Position numbers and translations under genes: made by a program. A stretch of 64,000 bases of DNA. It comes from Nocardia transvalensis. GTDB lineage: Bacteria; Actinomycetota; Actinomycetes; Mycobacteriales; Mycobacteriaceae. Below the pieces are notes generated by a model. It did no database searches, was not told the origin of the DNA, and saw nothing but the letters and a program-made list of their open reading frames with translations. Positions within the stretch are counted from its first letter, which is position 1; each line of letters starts with the position of its first letter. The DNA is taken from positions 310,001 to 374,000 of the forward strand of contig NZ_JADLQQ010000005.1 of NCBI RefSeq assembly GCF_015477765.1, given 5' to 3'. This document shows positions 48,041 to 56,359 of the stretch, piece by piece.

Positions 48041-48095
48041 TGTTTCGGGGATATCGGTGGGGAGTGCCGTGAACCCCCCGGAGGACTCGGACAGA

Positions 48096-48130
48096 ACAAA
48101 ACGACACGCCGCGCAATGCACGGCGTGTCG
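48096..48130 (-). terminator. Intrinsic terminator of the DUF3040 gene
   Basis: CGACACGCCG (48102-48111) and CGGCGTGTCG (48121-48130) form a perfect 10-bp stem with a 9-nt loop, followed on the minus strand by TTTTGTT. A full Rho-independent terminator with U-tract, 54 bp past the stop at 48184. It separates this gene from the dcw promoter. Confidence 0.88.
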
Positions 48131-48183
48131 CGTAGATCTCTGTTGTCGTGTCGGTCCCGGCGTTCGAACCCGAGTCGGCGCCG

Positions 48184-48606
48184 CTAACCGCCCTCCTCGA
48201 ACCGGCGCCTGAACCGGTCCTCCATCCGGGCGGAGAAGCCGCCCGATTTGCGCTGCTTACCGCGCCCGCCGCCGCCCCCGCTCGGGCCCGGCTGCGGCTC
48301 ACCACCGCGGCGACCGGCGCCCGGTGCCGCCGAACTGCCCACCAGCAACAGCACGCCCGCACCGAACATCACGATGAAACCGAGCAGGCTGATGATCGGG
48401 AATCCGCCCGGCTTCACCGGCAGCGCGATACCCGCAATGAGAAGAACAAGGCCGAGGACGAACAGAGCGGCCGCTTGAAGTCTGCGTCTGCCGCTGGCCG
48501 AACGTAGTCGCCCGCCGCGGACGGTCGAGGCGAACTTGGGGTCCTCAGCATAGAGCGCGCTCTCGATCTGTTCGAGCATGCGCTGCTCGTGCTCGGAGAG
48601 TGGCAC
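48184..48606 (-). CDS. DUF3040 membrane protein
   Basis: 140-residue protein of the actinobacterial DUF3040 family. It opens with the hallmark MPLSEHEQRMLEQIESALYAEDPKFAS, then two membrane helices (about 44-63 and 70-90), a Gly/Pro-rich stretch and a basic C-terminus RMEDRFRRRFEEGG. In mycobacteria (Rv2169c) and others it lies beside mraZ. Function unknown; the position suggests a link to envelope or division. Confidence 0.92.
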   Translation of the reverse strand: MPLSEHEQRMLEQIESALYAEDPKFASTVRGGRLRSASGRRRLQAAALFVLGLVLLIAGIALPVKPGGFPIISLLGFIVMFGAGVLLLVGSSAAPGAGRRGGEPQPGPSGGGGGRGKQRKSGGFSARMEDRFRRRFEEGG

Positions 48607-48731
48607 GGTACCTCCCCCGGCACTAGGTCGTGGTGGTCGCCTCCGGGTAGACGACTAGTAGCCGACCTTGGCGGCTACCTGCCACCAATGATACGAGTTC
48701 GATCAGCGTGCTACCACCTACTCCACGATGT

Positions 48732-49172
48732 TCAGGCCGTGCCGTCGGCAACCCACCCCGCAATCGGCCTCAGCCGGGCGTTGGCGCTGATCAGATCTTC
48801 CACGTCGTGCAGGAATGCTCCTACACGGGAAGCGAACTCGTCGGCCCTGCGCACATCGATCGGGCGGTCGAGCCCGGCCTCGAGGGCCGCGCGTGTCTCG
48901 GAGAAGGAGCTGAAATAATCGGACCACATCACGAATTCGGGCGCGGCCTGCTGCATCAGCACCCAGGCGTTGCGCGAACGTGCCCGCGGCGCGCGATCGG
49001 CCCCTGTGAGCGCCAGCACAGCCCCCGCGCCGCGCAGCGCCGCCAGGTACGCGGTGCGAAAACGCTCGCGCGGGTCGGGTTCGGCACCCGCCTGCAGCAG
49101 CAGGCCGTCGGCGCGGTCCAGCAAATTTCCCGCCCGCCCGGAACGCCCCGGATGGTCCATCCGACCAGCCAT
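48732..49172 (-). CDS. SAV_6107-type HEPN-domain protein
   Basis: 146-residue all-helical soluble protein recognised as the actinobacterial SAV_6107 HEPN family: LLDRADGLLLQAGAEPDPRERFRTAYLAALRGAGAVLAL and FSETRAALEAG. The RxxxxH RNase motif of toxin HEPNs is not evident, and no antitoxin-like partner is next to it. Function unknown. 125 bp downstream of DUF3040, same strand, divergent from the GNAT gene. Confidence 0.82.
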   Translation of the reverse strand: MAGRMDHPGRSGRAGNLLDRADGLLLQAGAEPDPRERFRTAYLAALRGAGAVLALTGADRAPRARSRNAWVLMQQAAPEFVMWSDYFSSFSETRAALEAGLDRPIDVRRADEFASRVGAFLHDVEDLISANARLRPIAGWVADGTA

Positions 49173-49354
49173 CGCTGTACCTCCACCCCTCGCATACCCC
49201 GGCCCACCGGTGCATCGCCGACCGCACGGACCGAACAGGTATTCGAATGTCGTTCGAGTGTGAATATAGAGAGGACCACCGACAACTTTCCGCGCCCGCG
49301 CTCACGTTCCTCGAGCCGGACGCCCGCGTCGAACGAGAGCCGCGCCGCCGAGAC

Positions 49355-49981
49355 ATGACCGCCGTCAGATCCCATCACGCTCCCGCCCCCGTCGTCGTCG
49401 ACCTCTCGGCCGCGGCCCTGCGCGCCCGACTGCACGACGCCCTGTCGGTCTACGTCGCGGCCATGGACTATCCGCGCGGCACCGAACACCATCGCGCGCC
49501 GATGTGGACCGAGCACACCACCCGGCCCGGCTGGCAGGCCGTGGCCGCGGTGCTGCCCGAGGACAGCGGCTACTTCGATCTGCGCACCGCACCGCTGGTG
49601 GCGATCGCCTACGGCTATCACGGCGCCCCGCATCAGTGGTGGCATCAGCAGGTGCACAGCGGGATGCGCCGGTCGGGCTGGCCGGAGCACGCGGCCCGGG
49701 ACCTGCTGGCGGACTATTTCGAGCTGACCGAGTTGCATGTGCACCCCAGCGCGCAGGGCCGCGGGATCGGCGAGACGCTGCTGGTGCGGCTGTTGCGCAA
49801 TCGCCCCGAGCAGACGGCGCTGCTGTCCACCCCGGAGGTGGATCAGGAGGACAACCGGGCCTGGCGGCTGTATCGGCGGCAGGGATTCACCGATGTGGTG
49901 CGGCATTTCGTCTTCTCCGGCGACACCCGCCGCTTCGCGGTGCTGGGTCGGCCGCTGCCGCTGGAAGCGCCGCGGCAGTGA
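49355..49981 (+). CDS. GNAT-family N-acetyltransferase
   Basis: 208-residue acetyl-CoA-dependent acyltransferase. The GNAT core lies in the second half: LTELHVHPSAQGRGIGETLLVRLLRNR contains the acetyl-CoA pyrophosphate loop QGRGIG (about 135-140), and RAWRLYRRQGFTDV is the usual motif B end. Same gene position as Rv2170, which has been described as a protein lysine acetyltransferase; substrate here is unknown. The ATG at 49355 is chosen over longer frames. The stop overlaps the next gene as GTGA, coupling it to the carotenoid-type oxidoreductase. Confidence 0.87.
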   Translation: MTAVRSHHAPAPVVVDLSAAALRARLHDALSVYVAAMDYPRGTEHHRAPMWTEHTTRPGWQAVAAVLPEDSGYFDLRTAPLVAIAYGYHGAPHQWWHQQVHSGMRRSGWPEHAARDLLADYFELTELHVHPSAQGRGIGETLLVRLLRNRPEQTALLSTPEVDQEDNRAWRLYRRQGFTDVVRHFVFSGDTRRFAVLGRPLPLEAPRQ

Positions 49982-51549
49982 CGGTCCTGATCGTCGGTTC
50001 CGGCCACAATGCGCTGGTCGCCGCCTGTTATCTGGCGCGCGCCGGTCATTCCGTGGAGGTGCTCGAGCGCGACGAGGTGCTGGGCGGGGCGGTCTCGACG
50101 GTGCCGCGCTTCCCCGGCCATCTGGTCGATCGCGGCTCGTCGGCGCACATCATGATCCGGCACACCGGTATCGTCGAGGAACTCGAGCTCGAGCGGTTCG
50201 GGCTGCGCTATATCGACTGCGATCCCTGGGCTTTCGCGCCCGCCCCGCCCGGGAGCGATCTCGCACCCCTCGTCTTCCACCGGGATCTCGACCGCACCTG
50301 CGCCTCGATCGCCGCCGCCTGCGGCGCCCGCGACGCCGACGCGTATCGGCGGTTCGTGCGCGTGTGGGGTCCGCGCACCCAGCGGGTGATGCGATCCTTC
50401 TCCGGGCCGCCGCGACCCGGGCGGCTGGTTCGCTCGTTCTGGGGGCTGGACGCCCGCGACGGCGGCAGCGCGCTCTCGCGAGAGTTTCTGCAGTCCGGGG
50501 ATGCGCTGCTGGACAGCTACTTCGACAGCGAACGGCTCAAGGCGGCCCTGGCCTGGTTCGGCGCCCAGTCCGGGCCGCCGATGTCGGAGCCGGGCACCGC
50601 ACCGATGGTGGGTTTCGCCGCGCTGATGCACACCCTGCCGCCGGGCCGGGCGGTGGGCGGAAGTGGCGCGCTGACAACGGCTCTGATGGCTCGGCTGCGC
50701 GCCGACGGCGGCGTGGTGACGGCCGGTGACGCGGTCACCGAGCTGCGGCGCGAGGGCGACGGCTGGCGGGTCCGGACGGCGGCGGGGCGGAATCTGTCCG
50801 CGCGCACGGTCATTGCCGGAACCCACATCCTGACCACGCTGGATCTGTTGCAGCGCGGCGGTTTCGACCCCACCGTGCTCGGCGGTTGGCGACGCCGCAT
50901 CCGGGTCGGGCCCGGTATCGGCATGGTGGTGCGCGCGGCCACCTCCGCGCTGCCCCGGTATCCCGGGGCCACGGCCGACGAATCCGCCCGCGGGCTGCAA
51001 CTTCTCGTCTCGGACCGGCGGCAGCTGCGTGCCGCGCACGGCGCCGCGCTCGCGGGAGAGCTGCCGCCGCGGCCGGCGGTGCTGGCCATGAGTTTCAGTG
51101 CACTGGATCCATCGATCGCCCCGGCCGGGGAGCATCAGCTGTCGCTGTGGGCGCAGTGGCATCCGTACCGGCTCGCCGACGGCAGCGACTGGAGTGACCA
51201 TGCCGACCGGGAGGGCGACCGCATCATCGCCGAGGTCGACGCCGTCGCACCGGGATTCGCCGCATCGGTACGGCAGCGGTTCGTGCAGACGCCCGCCGAT
51301 CTGGAGCGGGAGCTCGGGCTGCTCGGCGGCAATGTGATGCACGTGGAGATGTCGCTCGACCAGATGTTTCTGTGGCGGCCGCTGCCCGAGCTGTCCGGGC
51401 AGCGGGTTCCGGGCGCGCCCGGGCTGTATCTGACGGGAGCCTCCACCCATCCCGGCGGCGGAGTGTCCGGGGCCAGCGGCCGCACGGCGGCGCAGCTGGC
51501 ACTGCGGGAACTGCGTGGACCCCGGCTGCCGCTGTTCGGACGGCGATGA
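49978..51549 (+). CDS. CrtO/CrtI-like FAD-dependent carotenoid oxidoreductase
   Basis: 523-residue flavoprotein of the phytoene-desaturase superfamily. FAD-binding LIVGSGHNALVAACYLARAGHSVEVLERDEVLGG starts at residue 3 and the C-terminal flavin motif GLYLTGASTHPGGGVSGASGR closes it. The GHNALVAA form is that of CrtO-type ketolases and related oxidoreductases rather than the CrtI group, so a carotenoid ketolase or desaturase is likely, with substrate uncertain. The GTG at 49978 overlaps the GNAT stop, and the stop overlaps the CruF-like gene. Confidence 0.82.
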   Translation: MTVLIVGSGHNALVAACYLARAGHSVEVLERDEVLGGAVSTVPRFPGHLVDRGSSAHIMIRHTGIVEELELERFGLRYIDCDPWAFAPAPPGSDLAPLVFHRDLDRTCASIAAACGARDADAYRRFVRVWGPRTQRVMRSFSGPPRPGRLVRSFWGLDARDGGSALSREFLQSGDALLDSYFDSERLKAALAWFGAQSGPPMSEPGTAPMVGFAALMHTLPPGRAVGGSGALTTALMARLRADGGVVTAGDAVTELRREGDGWRVRTAAGRNLSARTVIAGTHILTTLDLLQRGGFDPTVLGGWRRRIRVGPGIGMVVRAATSALPRYPGATADESARGLQLLVSDRRQLRAAHGAALAGELPPRPAVLAMSFSALDPSIAPAGEHQLSLWAQWHPYRLADGSDWSDHADREGDRIIAEVDAVAPGFAASVRQRFVQTPADLERELGLLGGNVMHVEMSLDQMFLWRPLPELSGQRVPGAPGLYLTGASTHPGGGVSGASGRTAAQLALRELRGPRLPLFGRR

Positions 51550-52358
51550 AAAGCCGCTGGCTGCCGGTGCTTCCGGCGGTCGCGTGGGTGCTGGCCCAGA
51601 TCGCCTATCCGCTCACCGGCGGTGCGGCGCGCGACCGGGTCACGGTCGTGGTCGTGCTGCTGTCGGCGGCGACGGCGCTGGCGCACGCCTGGGTGAGCCG
51701 CGGGCCGCGGTTCGCCGCCGGATTCCTGCTGATCGTCTCGGGCCTGGGACTGACGGCCGAAATCATCGGCACCGCATACGGATTCCCGTTCGGTTGTTAT
51801 CACTACGCACACGGCAGGCTGGGACCGGAGCTGGCGACTGTGCCGCTGCTGGTTCCGCTGGCCTGGACCGGTGGAATGTATCCGGTGTGGGTGGTGGCCC
51901 GGCGGGTGTACCACCATGCGTCCCTGCGCATTCCGATGACGGCGCTGGGGGCGGTCGGGTGGGATCTGTTCCTGGATCCGCAGATGGTCGCCGACGGTCA
52001 GTGGACGTGGTGCTCCGCAGCGCCGGGACTGCCCGGCCTGCCGCAGATTCCCTACACCAACTATCTGGGCTGGTTCGCCGTCGCAGTGATCATGGCCGCG
52101 CTGCTGGAACTGCTCACCCGCGGCGCCGCGCCCAGGGATCCTTCGCTCGCGGTGCCGATCGCCGTATTCCTGTGGACGTGGCTCGGCTCCACCCTCGCCC
52201 ATGCGGTCTTCCTGCACCTGCCCAGTTCGGCGGTCTACGGAGGGATCGGCATGGGCATTCTCGCAATGGCGTTGGCGGTGAGATCCCGCCACGGCGGTCC
52301 GTGCGGTGGCGCGCGCCGTCGCATGCCGCTGCGGTCGGCGTGTCATGGCACGATGTGA
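51546..52358 (+). CDS. CruF-like carotenoid biosynthesis membrane protein
   Basis: 270-residue polytopic protein of the carotenoid biosynthesis family (DUF422/CruF), whose studied members hydrate the psi-end group of acyclic or monocyclic carotenoids at C-1'. About seven hydrophobic helices; conserved pieces are EIIGTAYGFPFGCYHY, GWDLFLDPQMVADGQWTW and YTNYLGWFAV. The ATG at 51546 forms an ATGA with the previous stop. It is followed by lppM and a glycosyltransferase that could glycosylate the new hydroxyl group. Confidence 0.85.
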   Translation: MKSRWLPVLPAVAWVLAQIAYPLTGGAARDRVTVVVVLLSAATALAHAWVSRGPRFAAGFLLIVSGLGLTAEIIGTAYGFPFGCYHYAHGRLGPELATVPLLVPLAWTGGMYPVWVVARRVYHHASLRIPMTALGAVGWDLFLDPQMVADGQWTWCSAAPGLPGLPQIPYTNYLGWFAVAVIMAALLELLTRGAAPRDPSLAVPIAVFLWTWLGSTLAHAVFLHLPSSAVYGGIGMGILAMALAVRSRHGGPCGGARRRMPLRSACHGTM

Positions 52359-52361
52359 GCC

Positions 52362-53090
52362 GTGCAGCCGAGTCCGACGATATCGACATCCGACTTCACG
52401 AGCGCGCCATCGCCGCGCCGTAGCCGCCATCGTGGCTGGTCCATAGCGTTGTTGGCCGCGTTGCTGCTGCCGCTGCTGGCCGGGTGCCTGCGCGTGCAGG
52501 TGTCGATGGGCGTGTCGTCGAACGACCGGGTGTCCGGACGCATCGTCGCGGCGGCGGTGCCGGCCAACGACAAGGACAAGGGCCCGCAACTGAAGGCGCC
52601 GGAGACGCTGGCCGCCAACGTGCGCGTCGAGCCCTATTCGCAGGACGGCTACGTGGGCAGCCAGGTGTACTTCGACGATCTCACCTTCGGCGAGATACAG
52701 CAGCTCGGTGCGCTGTCGGATCAGACTCAGGGCATGTTCGATCTGCAGTTCACCCGCACCGGCGATCTGGTCACCCTCAAGGGCCGAGTCGATCTGAAGA
52801 CCTTGCCGCCGCAGGGCTCGGATGTGCAGTTCAGCATTGCCTTTCCGGCCCGGGTGGCCACCACCAACGGCACCCGCGAGGGTGATTCGATCGTGTCGTG
52901 GAAGCTGCCTGCCGGCGATGTGAGCAACTTGCGTGCCGAGGTCAGCTACGCCGATCCCAATACCCGCTCGTTCGCCGGGTGGGCGGGCATCGTCGGTGGT
53001 ATCACCCTGGCGGTCGCCGCCCTGGTCGCGGTGCTGGCCTACGTCAACCGCAACCCCAGCCCGCCCTGGGTGACCCGGCACGACGCCTGA
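52362..53090 (+). CDS. lppM: LppM-family lipoprotein
   Basis: 242-residue protein matching mycobacterial LppM (Rv2171), involved in envelope lipoglycan properties and phagosome handling in M. tuberculosis. Signal peptide with lipobox LLAGC (Cys42), a beta-rich domain with YVGSQVYFDDLTFGEIQQL, a C-terminal membrane helix (about 208-229) and the tail NRNPSPPWVTRHDA. The dual anchoring is typical. The GTG at 52362 lies 3 bp after the CruF-like stop, so it is in the same operon. Confidence 0.9.
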   Translation: MQPSPTISTSDFTSAPSPRRSRHRGWSIALLAALLLPLLAGCLRVQVSMGVSSNDRVSGRIVAAAVPANDKDKGPQLKAPETLAANVRVEPYSQDGYVGSQVYFDDLTFGEIQQLGALSDQTQGMFDLQFTRTGDLVTLKGRVDLKTLPPQGSDVQFSIAFPARVATTNGTREGDSIVSWKLPAGDVSNLRAEVSYADPNTRSFAGWAGIVGGITLAVAALVAVLAYVNRNPSPPWVTRHDA

Positions 53091-53152
53091 CCCCTACGCG
53101 CCGTCGTTCGGGGGGCGACAGCGCGAACCGGGTGTGGAAGGCTGGAGTTCGG

Positions 53153-54343
53153 ATGAACAGGACTGCTGAGCTAACCACGCGGGGACTGGTCGCCGCGGGC
53201 GGCGTCGTCGCCGTGGCGGGATGCGCGCTGGCGGCGGCGAACCGGCTCACGGTGCGCCAGCTCGGTCCCGTGGCCACCACGGTCATCGAACCGGTGACGG
53301 TCTGCGTGCCCGCCCGGGACGAGGCCGATCGGCTACCGGAGCTGATCGCCGATCTGCGTGCCCAGCGCGGAGTGTCGCGGATGCGGGTGCTGATCCTCGA
53401 CGACCGATCCGACGACGAGACCTACCAGGCCGCGGTGGCGGCAGTGGAGGGTGACGAGCGGTTCACCGTGGCCACCACCGATACCGACCCGCCGCCGGGC
53501 TGGACCGGCAAGACCGCCGCCTGCGCTCGGCTCGCCGAGATCGCCGGTGTCACGGCCGATTCCGAGGACTCCCCCGCCGGAGTACTGATCTTCCTCGACG
53601 CCGACGTGCGGCTGGGGCCGGGCGCGATCGCGGCGGCGGTCGGCGAATTGCGCAGGGCCGGTGCGGGGTCGGTGTCGCCGTGGCCGTATCAGCAGGCCGG
53701 GTCGCCGGCCGAGGCGCTGGTGCAGCCGTTGCTGTGCTGGTCGTGGGCCAGCACGCTGCCGGTGCGGGTGGCCAACCACAGCCTGCGGCCCTCGACCGCC
53801 GTGTCCTGCGGGCAGTTCCTGGTATTCGATACCGCCGCCTACCACGCCGTGGGCGGCCATGCCGCGGTGGCCGGGGACGTCACCGAGGATCTGGCACTGG
53901 GGCGCACGCTGCGCCGGGCCGGGTACCGCACCGTGCTGATCGCGGCCGGACGGGTCGCGCACACGCGGATGTACCGGGGCGCAGGCGATCTCGACGCCGG
54001 GTACACCCGCTGGCTGTGGTCGGCCTACGGCTCGGCGGCGGGCAGCACCGCCGTCGGCGCGGCGGCGGCCCTCGCCTACTGGATTCCGCCGCTGGCCGCA
54101 CTTTTCGGCCGCGGCACCACCCGCCGCACCGGCCTGCTCGGGTACACCGCCGCCGTCACCGGCCGCCTGCTCGCCCGCTCGCTGGAATCCGGCGGCGCGC
54201 CCGCCCCCGCGGATGTCCTTGCCGCCCTTGCCCACCCGCTGTCCATCGCCGCCTACCTCCGCTTGTCGGCCCGCTCCCACCGCCTGCACCGCGCGGGCGA
54301 GCTGACCTGGAAGGGCCGCCCCCTCACCGCCCGCGCGGGCTGA
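53153..54343 (+). CDS. GT2-type glycosyltransferase, CruC-like
   Basis: 396-residue membrane-associated family 2 glycosyltransferase. N-terminal helix (about 7-28), then TVCVPARDEADRLPELI, DDRSDDETYQAAV and the metal-binding FLDADVRLGPGAI (DAD). DVTEDLALGRTLRRAGY gives the acceptor ED motif, and two more helices lie near the C-terminus. Next to the CruF-like gene, this is the expected CruC-type carotenoid glycosyltransferase; a polar lipid acceptor is an alternative. The ATG at 53153 is 62 bp after lppM. The stop is followed at once by palindrome 54344-54366. Confidence 0.83.
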   Translation: MNRTAELTTRGLVAAGGVVAVAGCALAAANRLTVRQLGPVATTVIEPVTVCVPARDEADRLPELIADLRAQRGVSRMRVLILDDRSDDETYQAAVAAVEGDERFTVATTDTDPPPGWTGKTAACARLAEIAGVTADSEDSPAGVLIFLDADVRLGPGAIAAAVGELRRAGAGSVSPWPYQQAGSPAEALVQPLLCWSWASTLPVRVANHSLRPSTAVSCGQFLVFDTAAYHAVGGHAAVAGDVTEDLALGRTLRRAGYRTVLIAAGRVAHTRMYRGAGDLDAGYTRWLWSAYGSAAGSTAVGAAAALAYWIPPLAALFGRGTTRRTGLLGYTAAVTGRLLARSLESGGAPAPADVLAALAHPLSIAAYLRLSARSHRLHRAGELTWKGRPLTARAG

Positions 54344-54400
54344 TCCCGGCCAAAAGCATGCCGGGATGGCGGTGGGCAGCATGCCGGGATGGCGGTGGGG
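54344..54400 (+). repeat. Palindrome family A, copy 4, with a 23-bp direct repeat
   Basis: TCCCGGC (54344-54350) and GCCGGGA (54360-54366) flank CAAAAGCAT, starting on the base after the glycosyltransferase TGA. Its right arm with GCATGCCGGGATGGCGG is then repeated once more to 54400, ending next to the stop of the convergent gene. A bidirectional terminator is plausible. Confidence 0.78.
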
Positions 54401-54402
54401 CC

Positions 54403-55107
54403 TCAAGGGACGCTGACGATTCCTACGGTGGGGAGGAAGAAGCAGGTTTTCAGGCCGTTGCGGACGGTGCCGAAGATGGCGGCGAGGACGGTGCCCGAGC
54501 CGGTGTTCACCGGAGCCATCCGGACGCCACCGAAGGGGAGGACGGAGAACAGCAGGGTGCGCACGAGGTGTTCGGCCAGCGGGCGCATCGCGGGGGGCAC
54601 CTGCGGTGGGACCATGACGCTCACCAGTTTCGACAGCGGGCCCATCGGGGCGAGACCGCCTTGGCCGGTCGTGGTGTTGAGCCAGGCCACGTGCATGCCG
54701 GAGGTGTCCGGACCGTCCGGCCACAGGCCGAAGGGCACGAAGGCGAACAACGTGTGCCCGGCCTGCACTTCCGCCAGCTCGAGGCCCGGAATCACCAGCG
54801 TGCGCTTCGGCCAGGGTCCCGGCAGTGCGCCTGCCATCGCCGGGGCCATGCCCAGCTGGGTGAAGTCCGAGCAGAACGGGGATACCGACGGCCAGAGGAA
54901 TGGCATCACACCCAACCGCTGCAAACCCTCGAGAGCGCTCTCGTAGGCCGCCAGATCGGCTTCCGGCGCGAGCTGTGCGGCCTGTCCGGCTCGGGCGATC
55001 ACCGCGGCCGGTGCCGGCTCGGCGGCCACCGAAACGCCAGAAAATACGCAGATCAGAGCGGTCGATGCGGCGACAGCCACGGATAGCCGAGCGGACACAC
55101 GGGACAC
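54403..55107 (-). CDS. Secreted hypothetical protein
   Basis: 234-residue exported protein. The GTG at 55107 has AGGAG 7 nt upstream and gives a signal peptide VSRVSARLSVAVAASTALICVFSGVSVAAEPAP cut after about residue 29. The mature part has PSVSPFCSDFTQLGMAP and LKTCFFLPTVGIVSVP, with two Cys that could pair, and many Pro/Gly. It resembles unnamed secreted proteins of Nocardia and Rhodococcus; no enzymatic motif seen. Not part of the mycobacterial gene order here. Confidence 0.72.
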   Translation of the reverse strand: MSRVSARLSVAVAASTALICVFSGVSVAAEPAPAAVIARAGQAAQLAPEADLAAYESALEGLQRLGVMPFLWPSVSPFCSDFTQLGMAPAMAGALPGPWPKRTLVIPGLELAEVQAGHTLFAFVPFGLWPDGPDTSGMHVAWLNTTTGQGGLAPMGPLSKLVSVMVPPQVPPAMRPLAEHLVRTLLFSVLPFGGVRMAPVNTGSGTVLAAIFGTVRNGLKTCFFLPTVGIVSVP

Positions 55108-55203
55108 GGAATTCTCCTGTCGGACAATCTCCCTCGTCACGGACGACGTGACGGTACCCCGGGTTCGGGCAAATGGACCGCTATCTTCGTGCGAAACGCC
55201 GGA

Positions 55204-56247
55204 TCAGGCGCTGATCGGTGCGGCGGTGACCGTATAGCCGAGGTTGGTCAGCACCTCGCTGGTGGCCTTGGCGAAGTTGAGGGTGATGAAGTGCAGGCAC
55301 GGTGCGCCCTCGTCGATCAGGCGCTGGCCGATCTCGGTGGCGATCTCGATGCCGACCGCGCGCACGGCGTCGCGGTTGGCTTCCGGATCGTTGCCCGCGG
55401 CCTTCTCCAGCCGCTCCATCAACCGCGCCGGGAGGGGACGCCCGGACAATTCCTCGGCCCGCGCGACGGTGCGCAGCGAGGTGATCGGCATCAGCTCCGG
55501 AATGATCGGTTTGGCGCCCTCGATCGGATCGCAGGCGATCACCCGGTCACGCAGCCGCAGATAGTCCTCCACGTCGAAGAACATCTGGGTGATCGAATAT
55601 TCCGCGCCCGCACGCAGTTTCGCGCACAGGTAGCGGGTGTCGTGGTCCAGGTCCGGGGAGCGGTGATGGCCCTGCGGGAACGAGGCCACCCCGACGTGGA
55701 AGTCGCCGAGCCCGCGCACCATGCGCACCAATTCCTCGGCGTACTCCAGGCCCTCGGGATGTTTGCGCCACTCCCCCAGCGGGTCGCCCGGCGGGTCGCC
55801 GCGCAACACCAGCAGATTGCGGATGCCGGAGTCGGCGTAGGTGCCCATGATCGAGCGCAGTTCGGCGACGCTGTGACCGACCGCGGTGAGATGGGCCACG
55901 GTCAGCAGGGTGGTCTCGCGCGCCAGCTGCCCGGTCACCCGGGCGGTCCGATCGCGGGTGGAGCCGCCCGCGCCGTAGGTCATCGACACGAAGGCCGGAT
56001 GCATGCGCTCGAATTCGCGTGCGGCCCGCCACAACCGTGCCTCGGCGGCCGCGTCGCGCGGCGGGTTGAACTCCGCCGAGAAGGGGATTTTCCCGTCGGG
56101 GCGCTTTCGCAGCGCGTCCACGACGGACGGAGTTCCGGAAACCTGCGGCGTCCGGGTGGGTCGGCCTGGGGTCGAACGTCCCCGTACGTTGTCAGAACTC
56201 ACCGGTTCAGTGTAATTGGCGGCTTCGGTGACCTTCCCGGGCTCCAT
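55204..56247 (-). CDS. metF: 5,10-methylenetetrahydrofolate reductase
   Basis: FAD-dependent reductase giving 5-methyl-THF for methionine synthesis. About 300 residues of TIM barrel after a 45-residue loosely conserved N-terminus: FSAEFNPPRD, FVSMTYGAGGST, HLTAVGHSVAEL, LVLRGDPPGD and EYSITQMFFDVEDYLRLRD are standard MTHFR motifs. The ATG at 56247 or the GTG at 56202 may be the start; neither has an SD. Same place as Rv2172c. Divergent from the polyprenyl synthase gene. Confidence 0.93.
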   Translation of the reverse strand: MEPGKVTEAANYTEPVSSDNVRGRSTPGRPTRTPQVSGTPSVVDALRKRPDGKIPFSAEFNPPRDAAAEARLWRAAREFERMHPAFVSMTYGAGGSTRDRTARVTGQLARETTLLTVAHLTAVGHSVAELRSIMGTYADSGIRNLLVLRGDPPGDPLGEWRKHPEGLEYAEELVRMVRGLGDFHVGVASFPQGHHRSPDLDHDTRYLCAKLRAGAEYSITQMFFDVEDYLRLRDRVIACDPIEGAKPIIPELMPITSLRTVARAEELSGRPLPARLMERLEKAAGNDPEANRDAVRAVGIEIATEIGQRLIDEGAPCLHFITLNFAKATSEVLTNLGYTVTAAPISA

Positions 56248-56359
56248 CCCGTACGCCCGGTCGGAGGTGGGCGTGTCGGCCGGGGTGTCGGGGACGCAGT
56301 ATCGTTCCCACCGGGTGTGATCGCACCCGAATGCATCGAGTCACCTTCGGGAGGTTCTG

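Noticed and set aside
48732..49172. HEPN protein as half of a toxin-antitoxin system
   Set aside because: No RxxxxH catalytic motif and no adjacent nucleotidyltransferase (MNT) or antitoxin gene; the gene fits a conserved chromosomal family instead.
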